From: JAAZBG01 sp964390065 | GTDB lineage: Bacteria; Fibrobacterota; Chitinivibrionia; Chitinivibrionales; Chitinispirillaceae | Direction: 5' to 3' | Length of the DNA: 14,647 nucleotides | Assembly: GCA_964390065.1 (NCBI GenBank) | Contig: CAYMGX010000102.1 | Location: 1 to 14,647, forward strand | Made by a program: the position numbers and the translations under genes | The notes under the pieces: generated by a model | Databases searched by the model: none | Told to the model about the DNA's origin: nothing | The model's input: only the letters and a program-made list of their open reading frames with translations | Part shown: piece after piece, positions 7,802-14,647 of the stretch | Position numbering within the stretch: the first letter of the stretch is position 1 | Layout: the number at the start of each line of letters is the position of its first letter

Positions 7802-8649
7802 GAGTTTTCTTGAATATCATCAATGATCACCTGAATATCCTCATTGGATATTTCAGAACGTTCGTGAGCATATCCGTAATTAAGTGCGAGTTTACATAAT
7901 CGGTTAATCTCCCGGGGGATTCCGCTGGTGGAACGAAATAGCAACTCGAGCCCAGGGGTTGTAAAGATTCGTTTATCAACATGCCCTGCAATACGGATAC
8001 GATGATTGATGTAGTTTACGGTGTTGTGGTAATCAAGATTATTCAGGTGAAACCTGAGAAAAATCCTTTGATCCACCTGCTTCAAACGACGCACCTTCTC
8101 CCTTAATTCCGGCTGGCCTATAAAAAATATTGTCAGAAAATTTTCTATTCTTGAGGAAACGTTTGTCAGATTCTTCACTTCATCAAGAACAGAATCTGTC
8201 ATCTGCTGCGCTTCATCAAAAATCAATACCAGATGACGTTTTTCTTCATAGTAAAGAATTTCCATTTTCTTTCGAAAAGCCTGCATCAACGCATACTTAT
8301 CACCACGTTGCGGCATGATATCATTATTCAGTAAATCAATTCTTGAATCTCTGAATGTAACACGCTGCAGAATATCGTATATTATGTCAACAAATTCATA
8401 GTTTGAGTTATCAAAGTCGACTATTTCGAACTGACTACGGTTAAGTGAACCAATCAGGACACTCTTTGTCAGTGTTTTTCCTGATCCGATCTCACCGGTA
8501 AGAAGACCCATATTCATATTTCGATCATTAACAACGTATCGCATTCTATCAAAAGCTTCCCGATGATCATCACTCTCAAAAAAGAAATGCGTATCATTTA
8601 TTTCTTCAAATGGTTTTTCTTTGAATTTCCAATAGTCAAGATAACTCAT
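7798..8649 (-). CDS. ExeA/GspA-like AAA+ ATPase (similar to XrtA-associated ATPase)
   Basis: This is a cytoplasmic AAA+ ATPase of the ExeA family; relatives occur in type II secretion and in exosortase-linked exopolysaccharide loci. The 283-residue protein opens with the family-typical YLDYWKFKEKPFEE. It has Walker A GEIGSGKT (52-59), Walker B VLIFDE (141-146), a sensor-1 region with IFFIGQP, QRIFLRF as the likely arginine-finger segment, and sensor-2 GIPREINRL (243-251). It is a bare AAA+ module: the membrane segment and peptidoglycan-binding domain of true ExeA are absent. It overlaps both neighbours as ATGA, the ParA-like gene before it and wzc after it, so the three products are probably made in step. 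Its likely role is energising or assembling the export machine; the direct partner is unknown. Confidence 0.9.
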   Translation of the reverse strand: MSYLDYWKFKEKPFEEINDTHFFFESDDHREAFDRMRYVVNDRNMNMGLLTGEIGSGKTLTKSVLIGSLNRSQFEIVDFDNSNYEFVDIIYDILQRVTFRDSRIDLLNNDIMPQRGDKYALMQAFRKKMEILYYEEKRHLVLIFDEAQQMTDSVLDEVKNLTNVSSRIENFLTIFFIGQPELREKVRRLKQVDQRIFLRFHLNNLDYHNTVNYINHRIRIAGHVDKRIFTTPGLELLFRSTSGIPREINRLCKLALNYGYAHERSEISNEDIQVIIDDIQENS

Positions 8650-9563
8650 CGTATGGGCCCTTTTGTCAACGCAATTAAATTCTTTGAAATTGCGTCAAAA
8701 CAATCTTTTATTCTCGTTGCTTCCTGAGTCAAAACAATCGGTTTCATCTCCCTGATAGATTGCCGTACTTCAGGCGCATAAACAACATACCCTATGTAAT
8801 GAAGATCTATCGACAGATACTTTTTAACCATTTCTGCAAAACGGGTACCGACTTTTATATCATCAGCATTCCTTACCATATTGATAATAAGAAGATTTTT
8901 CTTTGCATGAAGCCATTCTTTCATAACCTCGACATCTTTTGCGTGGTCTTTTACCATACTGGCAAGAAAATCGTTTACTGTAGAGAATTCCCTTTTTGTC
9001 ACAGGATCGCTGAAACTTTTTATCCGGGCCTGTATCTCCGGATGCCCTGCAAAAAGTCGTACCAGTCCACGAATAGTACCGTTTTTTAGGAAACCATACG
9101 CATTTTCAATTGATGTCGGAAGACCATCTGCTACGACAATCCCGTACGGGAATGCTGCATAGAAATCAGTTACGTGGTAGTCACTTCCTGCTCCTAAATC
9201 AACAAAAATGTAATCAGCAGCCATTTTCTTTAGATTGTTGATTATTTTCTGTTTTTGAGCAAAGTTGGGATTGGCGAGTTCGAGAAAATCACTGGCACCG
9301 CTAACCAGCCATGAGTTTGGTACCGATGTAGTCACTGCTACTTCATCAAGCTTTTTATAGCGACCGCTGATGTAATCCTGTAATCCTGCGGGGGGGCGTT
9401 TCACTCCGAGACACAAATGAAGATTTGCGCCCCCCAGATCTGCATCAATGTAGCCAACTCTATTACCACTGAGTGTAAGTGCTGCGCCTAAGTTGGCTGT
9501 AATAGTACTTTTACCAATACCACCCTTACCACCGCCAATTGAAATAATGACAGGATCTTTCAT
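8646..9563 (-). CDS. MinD/ParA-family (FlhG-like) P-loop ATPase
   Basis: This is a deviant-Walker ATPase of the MinD/ParA/FlhG group, whose members position cellular machines by nucleotide-dependent dimerisation. The 305-residue protein has the deviant Walker A GKGGIGKST (12-20), the Walker A' segment YIDADLGGANL and a Walker-B-like YIFVDLGAGSD. Between the core motifs and the C-terminus lies a longer lysine-rich insert (about 160-215). The C-terminus does not look like the MinD amphipathic membrane-targeting helix. The start at 9563 follows the wza-like stop by 21 nt and has only a weak AGGG upstream. The window shows no flagellar, chemotaxis or septum genes, so the operon position suggests a role in placing or regulating polysaccharide export. 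That is inference. Confidence 0.88.
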   Translation of the reverse strand: MKDPVIISIGGGKGGIGKSTITANLGAALTLSGNRVGYIDADLGGANLHLCLGVKRPPAGLQDYISGRYKKLDEVAVTTSVPNSWLVSGASDFLELANPNFAQKQKIINNLKKMAADYIFVDLGAGSDYHVTDFYAAFPYGIVVADGLPTSIENAYGFLKNGTIRGLVRLFAGHPEIQARIKSFSDPVTKREFSTVNDFLASMVKDHAKDVEVMKEWLHAKKNLLIINMVRNADDIKVGTRFAEMVKKYLSIDLHYIGYVVYAPEVRQSIREMKPIVLTQEATRIKDCFDAISKNLIALTKGPIR

Positions 9564-9584
9564 GAAACTTGTTACCCTGGAAAG

Positions 9585-10223
9585 TTAATTTTTTGACAAA
9601 TTATCAACTGTTAGTATAATCGTCAAAGAAACACTAAGTATACCAAGAATTGACGCAATAAGCCCCCATGGCATCTGGAATGATTCCGGCGCATAGATTG
9701 TATCACCAGGATAAAGCAGGTATTTTCTGGTATCATATTTAGTTGAATTACTCCATAATTCCCTTAAATTAACAGAAATTATAGAACCATCACCACGAAT
9801 AATCTTAATGATTTTTGCTCGCGAGTTTTTAACACCTCCGCACATCGCAATCGCTTTCAGAACATCAATCGGTTCGTAAATCTGATACTCTCCCGGACGT
9901 GCGATATTTCCAATTGCAAAAATCTTATTTGCATAATATGATTCTATTGAAACTGATGCAACAGGATTATTAACATACGATGAAAGCTTGCCTTGCATAA
10001 TCTTAACAAGCTGGGCGCAGGTAAGTGATGCAACGTCAATTTCGCCGATTACCGGATAATTAATACGTCCGTCCGGTCGAATCTTGTGACGCCCGGAAAA
10101 CTCAGGGTGCTCAACAATGTTTATCGAAATTACATCACCGGGCTGCAAGACATACTCTTCAACCTGACCAAAACACAAAATTGACAGAAAGAGAAGAGCA
10201 AGCGTCGTTATAATGTACTTCAT
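9585..10223 (-). CDS. Wza-like polysaccharide export protein (Poly_export + SLBB)
   Basis: This is a periplasmic polysaccharide export protein, the partner of Wzc-type co-polymerases. The 212-residue product has a signal peptide (1-20, ending near CFGQ), a Poly_export domain (21-95, with YVLQPGDVISINI and IRPDGRINYPVIG), one SLBB domain (97-178, with GNIARPGEYQIYEP and a closing YPGDTIYAPE) and a hydrophobic C-terminal segment (186-205). It is much shorter than E. coli Wza (about 380 residues), with a single SLBB, and matches the compact export proteins of exosortase-type loci. Cys17 is not preceded by a proper lipobox, so lipidation is unlikely. It is the first gene of the operon. The SD is poor: AAAGG lies about 17 nt before the ATG. 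Confidence 0.92.
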   Translation of the reverse strand: MKYIITTLALLFLSILCFGQVEEYVLQPGDVISINIVEHPEFSGRHKIRPDGRINYPVIGEIDVASLTCAQLVKIMQGKLSSYVNNPVASVSIESYYANKIFAIGNIARPGEYQIYEPIDVLKAIAMCGGVKNSRAKIIKIIRGDGSIISVNLRELWSNSTKYDTRKYLLYPGDTIYAPESFQMPWGLIASILGILSVSLTIILTVDNLSKN

Positions 10224-10536
10224 GAAAAAAGATCTGCTACCTTTGCTGAAAATGTATATAACTAAAACAGCAGGCTTGGATAAATGATAATATAGATTAA
10301 ATCACAAGCGTATCGAAACTACTTTTTTTCCGGGCGCTTAATATTCAGATGTTACAACGAAATACTACATAGCTGTCAATATATTGTACTAACATCACAC
10401 TGCGAACACATTCTGTAGAAATCATTGCATTCAATAAATGCAATCCATTAAAATATATATAGTTACTGCCTGATTATGCCAGGATTTATTTAACAGAAAC
10501 CAACGCTTTCTTAACACAAACATCGCAGGTCACTCA
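10224..10536. other. Intergenic leader region of the export operon
   Basis: This 313-base gap separates the 304-aa gene from the export operon. It holds the promoter at 10351-10379 and a perfect 8-bp inverted repeat, ATTGCATT (10424-10431) with AATGCAAT (10437-10444), around a 5-nt spacer. The repeat lies about 45 bp upstream of the -35 box, where an activator or repressor site could be. No T-tract follows it on the minus strand, so it is a poor terminator for the upstream gene. No reading frame here looks coding. Confidence 0.5.
10351..10379 (-). promoter_or_regulatory. Candidate promoter of the polysaccharide export operon
   Basis: On the minus strand TTGACA (10379-10374) is a perfect -35 box. 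After 17 nt comes TGTAAC (10356-10351), a 4/6 match to the -10 box. Initiation near 10344 would give a leader of about 120 nt before the wza-like start. It is the best sigma-70-type match in the gap. Confidence 0.55.
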
Positions 10537-11451
10537 TTAGAAACCCCAGGATGAATCCTGTGATTGTGGTGATGACTGCGGTGTAACCGGTGGTGCCGGA
10601 CTCTTTTCACTGTTATCTGAACCGCCAGATGGAGGTGATAATTGAAAGGCATCCGGCGGAGTTTGTGTCTGAGCAGGTTGTTCCTTTTTAACACCCGGTT
10701 GCACAACAGGTGATGCATCAAATGCGTTCATAATTTCTGCAGAACCAACCGGTTGGGGAACCTCGGCAACAGTACGCCGCGGTTTAGGTTTTGGCTTAGG
10801 CACAGTATCTACTTTTCGAGCGGTATCTTTCAAAGTATCTTTTTTCACTGTATCATGCACTGATGACACATTAATACTCTTTACAAGTGTATCGTAGTTC
10901 TTCGTCAGTGAACCACGTGATTTATTATTTGTTTTTTTAACAATCTGAATATCAAAACCACTGGATGAGAAAAAGAACAGATATCCCGCAACTCCTGCTA
11001 TTACTGCGATTATTATTACAGCAAATAACCAGATCCGTTTATTGAATGTAAGCGCATGAGAAAACGTTTGAACTTTACGGAATTTACCTTTATAGTTTCT
11101 TTTAAACAGTTGAAGAGAATGCATCATTTCCCGTGAAAACTGTTGTTCGCCACTATTGACAACATCAGACTGCAGAAAATCTGTTTCATTTGAATGATTC
11201 CCACTCTTATCAAATTCTGAATCTGGTAAGGATTCAATGGCATTTCTACCGGACGCAAGAAATGTTTTGTAAAGCGTAACTGCTTGTTCACAAAGTTTTT
11301 CGCTTACTTCACCATGCGGCATTCCCTCACAGATCATCTTGACATAACACGTTCTGAAATGCGGTTCGATAAGAGAATGAAACGCAGCGCAGTCACCACT
11401 AAGTGCAAGCGAAGTCAATAACTCATCATATGTTTCGATATTTTTTTTCAT
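10537..11451 (-). CDS. Single-pass membrane protein with sigma-region-2-like N-terminus and proline-rich tail
   Basis: I do not recognise this 304-residue protein as a named family. Residues 8-70 (LLTSLALSGDCAAFHSLIEP and following) recall the N-terminal helices of ECF sigma factor region 2, such as the pattern GDxxAFxxLxxxY, but no region 4 DNA-binding helix-turn-helix is present. One membrane segment follows (about 140-161). The predicted outside part is low in complexity: a DT/KDT-rich stretch, KPKPKPRR (219-226), then Pro/Gln/Ser-rich sequence ending WGF. The N-terminus would be cytoplasmic and the tail periplasmic. There is no SD; the candidate -10 box ends only 6 nt before the ATG. It lies upstream of the export operon on the same strand with a 313-bp gap. 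A signalling or envelope-spanning role is possible but unproven. Confidence 0.75.
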   Translation of the reverse strand: MKKNIETYDELLTSLALSGDCAAFHSLIEPHFRTCYVKMICEGMPHGEVSEKLCEQAVTLYKTFLASGRNAIESLPDSEFDKSGNHSNETDFLQSDVVNSGEQQFSREMMHSLQLFKRNYKGKFRKVQTFSHALTFNKRIWLFAVIIIAVIAGVAGYLFFFSSSGFDIQIVKKTNNKSRGSLTKNYDTLVKSINVSSVHDTVKKDTLKDTARKVDTVPKPKPKPRRTVAEVPQPVGSAEIMNAFDASPVVQPGVKKEQPAQTQTPPDAFQLSPPSGGSDNSEKSPAPPVTPQSSPQSQDSSWGF

Positions 11452-11457
11452 AGCTCA

Positions 11458-11487
11458 AATATAGTAATGTTCACAATTTACTTGCAA
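11458..11487 (-). promoter_or_regulatory. Candidate promoter of the 304-aa gene, possibly leaderless
   Basis: TTGCAA (11487-11482) and TATATT (11463-11458) are separated by 18 nt on the minus strand. Only TGAGCT lies between the -10 box and the ATG at 11451, so initiation would fall on or next to the start codon. No SD is present. Confidence 0.45.
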
Positions 11488-11603
11488 TCACACTTAAAAA
11501 GTTTTTTCTTATTGTAACCTGATTATTAGAATTTTACTCTTTTTTTTGTTTATTCGTAGCCCTCGGAGCAATCATCAGGTATTTATACCTTAAAAACCAA
11601 CGC

Positions 11604-11632
11604 TTGTGATAATCTTCTTTTTATGTTATTTT
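11604..11632 (+). promoter_or_regulatory. Candidate promoter of ribD, possibly leaderless
   Basis: TTGTGA (11604-11609) and TATTTT (11627-11632) are 17 nt apart. The ribD ATG at 11639 is 7 nt after the -10 box, the usual distance to the transcription start. No SD precedes it. The rest of the divergent spacer (11452-11603) is AT-rich and shows no FMN riboswitch consensus. Confidence 0.4.
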
Positions 11633-11638
11633 AGCCCT

Positions 11639-12739
11639 ATGATAAAAACTGATAGCTACTATATCCGGATGGCGTATTCGCTTGCAAAAAAAGCCAAAGG
11701 ATTAACCTTTCCAAATCCCGCAGTGGGTGCAGTTATTGTAAAAGACGGGAAAGTGATTGGAAAAGGAGCAACTCAATTCGCCGGAGGACATCACGCAGAA
11801 AAAATTGCGCTTTTTGAAGCAGGTGAAAACGCAAACGATGCGACTTTGTATGTAACGCTTGAACCCTGTTGCCATTTTGGGAGAACCCCGCCATGTACTG
11901 ATGCCATTATCAAAGCAGGCATTTCCAGAGTGGTAATACCACAAAAAGATCCAAATCCGCTGGTTAGTGGGAAAGGTATCAAACAATTACGGGAGTCGGG
12001 TATTCGGGTCGATGATGGCATTTTTAAAAAGGAAACATCCTGTCTGAATGAAGATTTCTACTGGTCAATTCAACATAAAAAGAGCTGGATCACCCTTAAG
12101 CTTGCAATGACCCTTGATGGCCGGATTGCTGATGGCTCAAATATATCGAAATGGATAACCAGTGAAAAATCAAGGTTATACGTTCACGAACTCAGGAGAA
12201 TGCATGCAGCGGTAGGTGTGGGAAAAGCAACGCTTGAATTCGATAATCCCCAGCTTACCGTTCGTCACAAAAAAGGGTACAATCCGGCAAGGGTAATTTT
12301 TTCAAGTTCAGCAGATATTCCTGAAAACTCATACTTTTTTCAACATGCACATGATGCCAGAAGTATCGTGGTTGTAAGGAGTGAGACTTCAATAATCAAG
12401 ATTGATGAAAAAAGTGGCATAGAATACTGGTTTACCGGAGAGCTGGATCACTCAAAAAGCATGAATACTTTTAGAGAACTCGCCTATTCTCAGGGAATAT
12501 CCAGCATTTTTGTTGAGGGTGGCCAAAAGATAGCATCACTACTCCTCGAAAAACAAATGGTTAACAGAGTCTACTTTTTTTATGGAAATAGAATCCTTGG
12601 AGCAGGAAGAGAGGGATTACAATTTAGCAGAGGCTTATCGATGCCGAACTGTATCTCCCTTGATAATATTGAGTTAAAGTCTTTTTCCAACGACATGATG
12701 GTCACAGGAACACCCGTTTATTCCAAATGCGATTCCTGA
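11639..12739 (+). CDS. ribD: Bifunctional riboflavin deaminase/reductase
   Basis: RibD deaminates 2,5-diamino-6-ribosylamino-4(3H)-pyrimidinone 5'-phosphate and then reduces the ribosyl side chain with NADPH, steps two and three of riboflavin synthesis. The 366-residue protein has an N-terminal cytidine-deaminase-like zinc domain: HAE (52-54), then PCCHFGRTPPC (76-86), with His52, Cys77 and Cys86 as zinc ligands and Glu54 as the proton shuttle. The reductase domain begins at about 150 (TLKLAMTLDGRIA) and includes VEGG (292-295). The ATG at 11639 is chosen because MIKTDSYYIRMAYSLAKKA aligns with the normal N-terminus of the family; an upstream GTG at 11606 adds 11 hydrophobic residues and is unlikely. 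It is first in a ribD-ribE-ribBA cluster and diverges from the 304-aa gene. Confidence 0.96.
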   Translation: MIKTDSYYIRMAYSLAKKAKGLTFPNPAVGAVIVKDGKVIGKGATQFAGGHHAEKIALFEAGENANDATLYVTLEPCCHFGRTPPCTDAIIKAGISRVVIPQKDPNPLVSGKGIKQLRESGIRVDDGIFKKETSCLNEDFYWSIQHKKSWITLKLAMTLDGRIADGSNISKWITSEKSRLYVHELRRMHAAVGVGKATLEFDNPQLTVRHKKGYNPARVIFSSSADIPENSYFFQHAHDARSIVVVRSETSIIKIDEKSGIEYWFTGELDHSKSMNTFRELAYSQGISSIFVEGGQKIASLLLEKQMVNRVYFFYGNRILGAGREGLQFSRGLSMPNCISLDNIELKSFSNDMMVTGTPVYSKCDS

Positions 12740-12845
12740 CTGCTGCAAAGTATCATCGCGTTAAAATCAATATATATGATTAACGTGCATTCCCGTTATG
12801 CGGATTATATTTTATAGCTCATTTGAAACAGGTACATGAAAACAG

Positions 12846-13499
12846 ATGTTCACAGGACTGATTGAAACACTCGGAACGGTAAAAACAATAGACCACCAGG
12901 GGACTTCTGTTGTTCTTGGTATTTTACCCGACATGAGTCTGTTTGATGTCCGGGAAGGTGACTCTGTCGCCATTGATGGTATCTGCCTTACCATCGAATC
13001 AATTCGTGGGGCAGTGTTATATTTTGCTGCAGTACGTGAAACGCTCCGAAGAACATCGCTTACAAATTGCGCCACAGGCAGAAGAGTAAACATGGAACGT
13101 GCCCTTACGCTTGGTGAACGGCTCGATGGACATATGGTTCTGGGTCACGTTGACGGAACAGGCATAATCAATAACGATCAGGACGTAAACGGCAGTATAC
13201 TTCGAACCATCAATGTACCATTGGAACTCGGACCGTTTATGGCTGAAAAGGGATCTGTTGCAATTGATGGTATCAGTTTGACAATTGCCGGAAGCACAAT
13301 GTCAACAGTAACAATTTCGGTAATACCGGAAACGATTAAGCGTACAACATTATTCACAAAAAAAGCCGGCGATATAGTAAACATTGAATGTGATGTTATT
13401 GCACGATATCTGTACAGATTTACTCAAGTTACAAGGGTTGATAGCGGGACTACCGATAGTAATTCGCTGATTGACAAGCTGGAAAGGTTTGGATTTTGA
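12846..13499 (+). CDS. ribE: Riboflavin synthase, alpha subunit type
   Basis: This enzyme dismutates two 6,7-dimethyl-8-ribityllumazine molecules to riboflavin and a pyrimidinedione; it works as a trimer. The 217-residue protein begins with the diagnostic MFTGLIE and shows the internal duplication of the family. GDSVAIDGICLTI and ETLRRTSL in the first barrel are mirrored by KGSVAIDGISLTI and ETIKRTTL in the second. GERLDGHMVLGHVDGTG is the usual linker motif. The length is typical. A 106-bp spacer after ribD has two short imperfect hairpins but no clear terminator, and the ATG at 12846 lacks a good SD. Its stop overlaps the ribBA start. The gene is also called ribC in some species. Confidence 0.96.
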   Translation: MFTGLIETLGTVKTIDHQGTSVVLGILPDMSLFDVREGDSVAIDGICLTIESIRGAVLYFAAVRETLRRTSLTNCATGRRVNMERALTLGERLDGHMVLGHVDGTGIINNDQDVNGSILRTINVPLELGPFMAEKGSVAIDGISLTIAGSTMSTVTISVIPETIKRTTLFTKKAGDIVNIECDVIARYLYRFTQVTRVDSGTTDSNSLIDKLERFGF

Positions 13500-14647
13500 A
13501 AACTTTTGATGAAATACGGGAAGTCATAGACGATTTCAGAAAAGGGAAACTCGTAATCATTGTTGATGACGAAGACAGGGAAAATGAAGGTGACCTGGCC
13601 TTTGCTGCAGAACTCTGCAGTGCTGATAAAATTAATTTCATGACCAAATATGCCCGCGGTCTTATTTGTGTTTCCATGGAAGGAAGCCGTCTTGATCACC
13701 TTAAGATCCCCATGATGGTTCAGGAGAATACGTCACGATTTGAAACAGCTTTTACAGTTTCTGTTGAAGCTCGTGAAGGCACCACTACGGGAATTTCTGC
13801 GGCAGACCGGGCTGCTACTGTTCTTAAACTTGTTGATCCTGATGCTCAGCCATCCGATTTTATAAAACCCGGCCATATGTTCCCGATTCGCGCACGTGAA
13901 GGCGGAGTACTGGTTCGCTCCGGCCAGACAGAGGCATCAGTTGACATGGCTAAACTTGCAGGCCTTTTTCCATCAGGTGTTATTTGTGAAATCATGAACG
14001 AAGATGGCACAATGGCACGTATGCCGCAACTTAGTGAAATAAGTAAAGAACACGGAATAAAGATTATCTCTGTTGCAGATCTGATACGCTACCGCACAGC
14101 AAACGAGAAACTTGTCAAATGCGAAGCATCAGCGCTTCTTCCTACAAAATACGGCCCTTTTAAAATCACCGCGTATGAAGAAATGGCGACAAAAGCTGTT
14201 CATATTGTTCTTCATAAAGGCCCTATTGACCCTGACGTACCCGTTCTGGTGCGTGTACATTCAGAGTGCTTTACAGGAGATATTCTTGGAAGTGCCCGGT
14301 GCGATTGTGGTGACCAGCTTGATGTTGCCATGCAGGAAGTTGCTAAAAGTAATGGTATCATTCTGTACCTTCGTCAGGAAGGACGCGGTATCGGCCTTGT
14401 GAACAAGCTTAAAGCATATGAACTGCAGGATCAGGGATTGGACACCGTGGAAGCCAATGTACATCTCGGATTCGCTCCGGATTTACGTAATTACGGTATC
14501 GGCGCTCAAATACTTGCAGATATGGGTGTAAAAAAGATACGATTGATGACCAATAATCCACGGAAAATTGTTGGCCTTGAAGGATATGGTTTACAAGTAG
14601 TAGAACGAATTCCACTTGAGATATCACCGCGTAAGGAAAATGCAAAA
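13496..14647 (+). CDS. ribBA: Bifunctional DHBP synthase/GTP cyclohydrolase II (partial, 3' end beyond the window)
   Basis: RibBA supplies both riboflavin precursors: 3,4-dihydroxy-2-butanone 4-phosphate from ribulose 5-phosphate, and the pyrimidine intermediate from GTP. The frame opens with TTG at 13496, inside the ribE stop (TTGA), with AAAGG 9 nt upstream; no closer in-frame ATG exists, and the first residues (KTFDEIREVIDDFRKGKLVI) match family N-termini. DHBP synthase motifs are DDEDRENEGD (24-33), TTTGISAADRA and the GHMFPIRAREGGV stretch. The cyclohydrolase II half has zinc cysteines at 258, 269 and 271 (SECFTG, RCDCGDQL), then RQEGRGIGL and TNNPRK. The window ends at codon 384 of an expected 400 or so, so only the tail is missing. 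Lumazine synthase (ribH) is not seen and may follow. Confidence 0.95.
   Translation, partial: MKTFDEIREVIDDFRKGKLVIIVDDEDRENEGDLAFAAELCSADKINFMTKYARGLICVSMEGSRLDHLKIPMMVQENTSRFETAFTVSVEAREGTTTGISAADRAATVLKLVDPDAQPSDFIKPGHMFPIRAREGGVLVRSGQTEASVDMAKLAGLFPSGVICEIMNEDGTMARMPQLSEISKEHGIKIISVADLIRYRTANEKLVKCEASALLPTKYGPFKITAYEEMATKAVHIVLHKGPIDPDVPVLVRVHSECFTGDILGSARCDCGDQLDVAMQEVAKSNGIILYLRQEGRGIGLVNKLKAYELQDQGLDTVEANVHLGFAPDLRNYGIGAQILADMGVKKIRLMTNNPRKIVGLEGYGLQVVERIPLEISPRKENAK

Noticed and set aside
10164..10223. Lipoprotein signal in the Wza-like protein
   Set aside because: The residue before Cys17 is Leu and the lipobox pattern is not met; an ordinary signal peptide fits better.
10424..10444. 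Inverted repeat as terminator of the 304-aa gene
   Set aside because: No T-tract follows on the minus strand, so it is listed only as a possible protein-binding site.
11452..11638. FMN riboswitch upstream of ribD
   Set aside because: The conserved RFN-element blocks are absent here, and also absent from the ribD-ribE gap at 12740-12845.
11606..11638. GTG start of ribD 11 codons upstream
   Set aside because: The extra residues are hydrophobic and unlike RibD N-termini, and there is no SD; the candidate promoter's -10 box lies within this extension.
1..14647. Mobile elements, CRISPR arrays, tRNAs
   Set aside because: No transposase, integrase, terminal or direct repeat arrays, or tRNA-like segments were noticed on reading both strands.

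Overview
The window reads as chromosome of a Gram-negative bacterium with moderate-to-low GC content. The clues are a short SRP RNA without an Alu domain, a Wza-type export protein, a Wzc-type co-polymerase and Shine-Dalgarno (SD) sites of the AGGAG type. Nothing here fixes the phylum. A Fibrobacterota or FCB-group relative is a guess, not a result.

Layout. At 3-100 (minus) lies the small SRP RNA gene, followed by a 390-base AT-rich spacer. At 491-817 (plus) is a small unrecognised gene with a near-perfect SD and a strong intrinsic terminator. From 10223 down to 1045 (minus) runs a seven-gene polysaccharide export/envelope operon in this order: Wza-like SLBB export protein, MinD/ParA-like ATPase, ExeA-like AAA+ ATPase, Wzc-like tyrosine autokinase with an extra C-terminal periplasmic domain, a membrane-anchored SLBB-FecR-LCP-like fusion, RmlD and RmlB. 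Several junctions overlap (ATGA twice, one 8-nt overlap) or are 2 to 37 nt apart, so this is probably one transcript. A promoter with a consensus -35 box sits at 10351-10379. Upstream of it, and separately promoted, is a 304-residue single-pass membrane protein (11451-10537, minus). Its N-terminus recalls ECF sigma region 2 and its periplasmic tail is rich in proline and lysine. Divergent from it, on the plus strand, is a riboflavin cluster: ribD, ribE and ribBA, the last running off the window end.

How the parts fit. The operon encodes an export/co-polymerase core (SLBB protein plus Wzc), two cytoplasmic P-loop ATPases that could position or energise it, and a periplasmic SLBB-FecR-LCP protein that could bind or hand over glycan. 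It also carries two of the four dTDP-L-rhamnose enzymes, so the polymer probably contains rhamnose. Glycosyltransferases, Wzx/Wzy, RmlA and RmlC are not in the window. The kit resembles exosortase (XrtA)-associated exopolysaccharide loci in pairing an SLBB export protein, a Wzc kinase and an ExeA-like ATPase, but no exosortase is visible. The most unusual points are the two remodelled multidomain proteins: Wzc with a third membrane segment and an NTF2-like tail, and the SLBB-FecR-LCP fusion with apparently lost LCP arginines. The riboflavin genes are standard housekeeping genes; the plausible leaderless start of ribD is their only oddity.
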